Shown in pieces: positions 62,289-64,000 of a stretch of 64,000 nucleotides of DNA (the first letter of the stretch is position 1; each line of letters starts with the position of its first letter). A program made the translations under genes and the position numbers. Location: assembly GCA_034189125.1 (NCBI GenBank), contig JAXHVB010000006.1, positions 1 to 64,000 on the forward strand. Direction: 5' to 3'. Under the pieces are notes generated by a model, which did no database searches, was not told the origin of the DNA, and was given only the letters and a program-made list of their open reading frames with translations. The stretch is from UBA5862 sp002408105 (GTDB lineage Bacteria > Pseudomonadota > Gammaproteobacteria > Pseudomonadales > UBA5862).

Positions 62289-62582
62289 CTAGGCTGTGAG
62301 AGTGGTCTTTCCAGGTGGGGCGCGGATCGCGCTGGTCAAACCGGCCGGGGCATGGGCCACGGCGGGCTCGTCGTGGCCGGGGCATGGGTTTGACATTTGC
62401 AGTCCAGGTTCGGACTTCGCTGCGGATGGGGGGGGCGGTTCGTCTTGGTCGCCCGGGGCCGGATCGCTGTTGAAGGGGTCTGCAGCCGTTTCCTGGGAGG
62501 TGGGGTCTGTGTCGGTTGCTTCGTTGCCCACAGTGGTCAGCAGGGGGGTGGTACTGAGAAACACGGCGAGCAGCAGCCCCAT
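62289..62582 (-). CDS. Possible small proline-rich secreted or anchored protein
   Basis: From ATG 62582 the frame encodes a hydrophobic start (MGLLLAVFLSTTPLLTTVG) like a signal peptide, then a low-complexity Asp/Pro/Ala-rich tail ending at 62289. The open frame extends to a TTG at 62693. There is no good ribosome site, and high-GC sequence gives such frames by chance. It fills the 537-base space between aguA and nhaB, where nothing else is seen. I treat it as a weak call. Confidence 0.25.
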   Translation of the reverse strand: MGLLLAVFLSTTPLLTTVGNEATDTDPTSQETAADPFNSDPAPGDQDEPPPPSAAKSEPGLQMSNPCPGHDEPAVAHAPAGLTSAIRAPPGKTTLTA

Positions 62583-62775
62583 CCACCGCGATTGGGACCA
62601 GGGCACTCGATTGATGGACTGACGAACCCTGCGACTGCCTGCCGGGTCTCGGGCCGGGGGGGGTGCGGTGGTCGGCGCGTCGGCGGCGGGCAAAATCTTG
62701 GCTCGATCGAGTGGTCGTGGGGCGCGAATTCTACCACGCCGGGGTACTGGCTCCAGACACGGCCCGCTGCCGCGA

Positions 62776-63816
62776 TCAAGTGGTGCTGAGCGGGCTGTAC
62801 AACTGCATGGTGGCGCAGTGCAGGCTACCCCCGTGCTCCACCAAGGGCAGTGCTGGCACCATCACCACCTGGCGCTCCGGAAAACACCCCTGAAGCGCGC
62901 GCATGGCGGCGCGATCGGCGGTTGCATTGGCGTAACCTGGGCATAGTACTGCTCCGTTGACCAGTACGTAGTTGACATAGCTCAGTGGCATCGCCTGGCC
63001 CAATGCGCCCGACATTGGGGGCGCGACCTCGAGCGGTACCAAGCGGTAGGGGCGCCCATCCCGGCCACGCAGCCCGAGCAACTGGCTGTGCAGGAGTTCG
63101 AGCTTGGTATAGTCCGGATGCCCAGGGTCTGAACAGGCAGCAAACACGATCGTTTCGGAACCGGCGAACCGAGCCAGCACGTCGATGTGCCCGTCGGTGT
63201 CATCGCCTTCCAGGTCCGGCACGTCGAGCCACAAAATGCGTTCGATGCCCAGCCATTTTTTTAGCTCGGATTCCACCCACCCGGGGGCGCGGCCTGGGTT
63301 GCGGCTGTGGTGTAGCAGGCTGTGGCGGTTGGCGAGCAGTGTGCCGGCCCCATCGGTTTCCAGGTTGCCGCCCTCCAACTCGAGTTGCGGGTGGGCGAGG
63401 GGCGTGGTGGCAAATACCCCGCCCGCGTGCAATCGGGCGGTGAGTCGGTTGTCCAGCTCCGCCGGGTACTTTCCGCCCCATCCGTTGAATTCAAAGTCCA
63501 GCAGCTGCCAGTGATCTGACTGGCGCACGCTGATCGGGCCATGGTCCCGCACCCAGATGTCGTTGGTGGGCATGGACGCGAGGTGAAGGTGCTCAGCAGG
63601 CACCTGCGCGGCGACCAGGCAGTGCCGGATGCGTGGCAATTGGAGGGCATCGGAGCAGTTGATCAGCAGGTCCTGGCGCCGCCCCGCTTCTGCAGCCAGG
63701 GCGAAGAGGCTGTCTTCTACTGCGGAGAGATTGCGTGCGCAGTCCGTTTGGCTGTGGGGCCAACTGAGTTGGAGGGCGGATTGCGGTTCCCATTCTGCGG
63801 GGAATCTGGTGGTCAA
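62776..63816 (-). CDS. aguA: Agmatine deiminase
   Basis: AguA converts agmatine to N-carbamoylputrescine and ammonia. The 346-residue peptidylarginine-deiminase-family enzyme has FPAEWEPQSALQLSWPH, MPTNDIWVRDHGPISV, FNGWGGKYPAELDN, LELEGGNLETDG, GDDTDGHIDVLARF and the catalytic Cys334 in GGSLHCATMQ. It is the first clear gene of the minus-strand run aguA-orf-nhaB-aguB-aroF-bax. An arginine decarboxylase to make agmatine is not in the window. Confidence 0.95.
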   Translation of the reverse strand: MTTRFPAEWEPQSALQLSWPHSQTDCARNLSAVEDSLFALAAEAGRRQDLLINCSDALQLPRIRHCLVAAQVPAEHLHLASMPTNDIWVRDHGPISVRQSDHWQLLDFEFNGWGGKYPAELDNRLTARLHAGGVFATTPLAHPQLELEGGNLETDGAGTLLANRHSLLHHSRNPGRAPGWVESELKKWLGIERILWLDVPDLEGDDTDGHIDVLARFAGSETIVFAACSDPGHPDYTKLELLHSQLLGLRGRDGRPYRLVPLEVAPPMSGALGQAMPLSYVNYVLVNGAVLCPGYANATADRAAMRALQGCFPERQVVMVPALPLVEHGGSLHCATMQLYSPLSTT

Positions 63817-63885
63817 GGTGGCGGTTCGGCTGTACGGCGGTGTCGGGAAAGTGCCTGCATTATGCCAGAGTCTGGGGTGCGGGCT

Positions 63886-64000
63886 TCAGGTTGTGTCCGA
63901 GTCGCGGTCGAGCTGAGCGCGGCGCCACTCGGCTTGCCGGCGCATGACATACCGCGCGATGAACTGGCGCTCCTGGTCACGAATGCGAACGAACTCGACG
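63886..64000 (-). CDS. C-terminal end of an unidentified gene
   Basis: The last 37 codons of a minus-strand frame enter from the right edge, ending with TGA at 63886-63888. The tail (VEFVRIRDQERQFIARYVMR, then RQAEWRRAQLDRDSDTT) is helical, Arg/Gln-rich and hydrophilic, like the end of a soluble or membrane protein's cytoplasmic helix. No family can be named. aguA starts 69 bases later in the same direction. Confidence 0.4.
   Translation of the reverse strand, partial: VEFVRIRDQERQFIARYVMRRQAEWRRAQLDRDSDTT

Noticed and set aside
62397..62789. Plus-strand 130-codon frame opposite the small aguA-nhaB ORF
   Set aside because: It is Gly/Trp-rich with no start context, running into the 3' end of aguA; probably noise.

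Overview
The window looks like a chromosomal stretch from a high-GC, salt-adapted gammaproteobacterium. RecBCD (not AddAB), Lon, LpxH, MiaE, MetH, NfuA, thioredoxin 2 and NhaB point to Gammaproteobacteria. A full ectoine gene set, an ectoine-type ABC importer, NhaB and Na+-coupled carriers point to a marine or halophilic life. A run of exactly 100 N (49717-49816) marks a scaffold gap, so this is draft or metagenome-derived sequence. There is no phage, integrase, transposase, CRISPR array or rRNA. Nearly all genes are core or envelope genes.

Layout. 1-1.8 kb: end of a possible chemoreceptor, then a porin and a small PstS-like phosphate-binding protein. 2.0-5.8 kb: tRNA-Pro/Arg/His, miaE, lpxH, ppiB, cysS. 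6-12.6 kb: two small membrane proteins, metH, divergent nfuA, a coiled-coil protein, a nitroreductase. 12.7-15.5 kb: tRNA-Ser, a dicarboxylate/amino-acid:Na+ symporter and an ArgD-like aminotransferase. 16.1-26.4 kb: the ectoine region. 26.5-34.4 kb: gltX, tRNA-Ala/Glu, HDOD, NIT-like, CYTH, PhoD, SDR and glycosyltransferase genes, trxC. 34.4-47.1 kb: rimO, lon, recD, recB, recC. 47.3-50.1 kb: DUF4112, a monooxygenase-sprT-lipoprotein set and a gapped VPLPA/PEP-CTERM surface protein. 50.4-57.7 kb: uup, a sulfotransferase, tpm, vanZ-gmm, an alanine:Na+ symporter, a polysaccharide deacetylase. 57.7-64 kb: a minus-strand run aguA-orf-nhaB-aguB-aroF-bax.

The most striking unit is the ectoine region. 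Reading down the minus strand it runs ectB, ectC, ask_ect, a large DUF748/AsmA-like envelope protein, ehuB, ehuC, ehuD, ehuA, ectA, with a divergent MarR regulator (ectR) at the head. Biosynthesis and uptake thus appear to be one transcription unit. ectA sits at the far end, separated from ectBC by a transporter and an envelope protein that is start/stop-coupled to the binding-protein gene. No ectoine-degradation genes (doeA/eutD, doeB/eutE) and no ectD are in the window, so the importer more likely serves salvage and osmoprotection than catabolism.

Other regulatory signals read directly are good sigma-70 promoters in front of tRNA operons, a strong sigma-32-like promoter for lon overlapping the end of recD, and a motif plus phased repeats upstream of the PEP-CTERM gene. 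Gene packing is tight: five GTGA start/stop overlaps, and convergent pairs that share a single CTAG as both stop codons.
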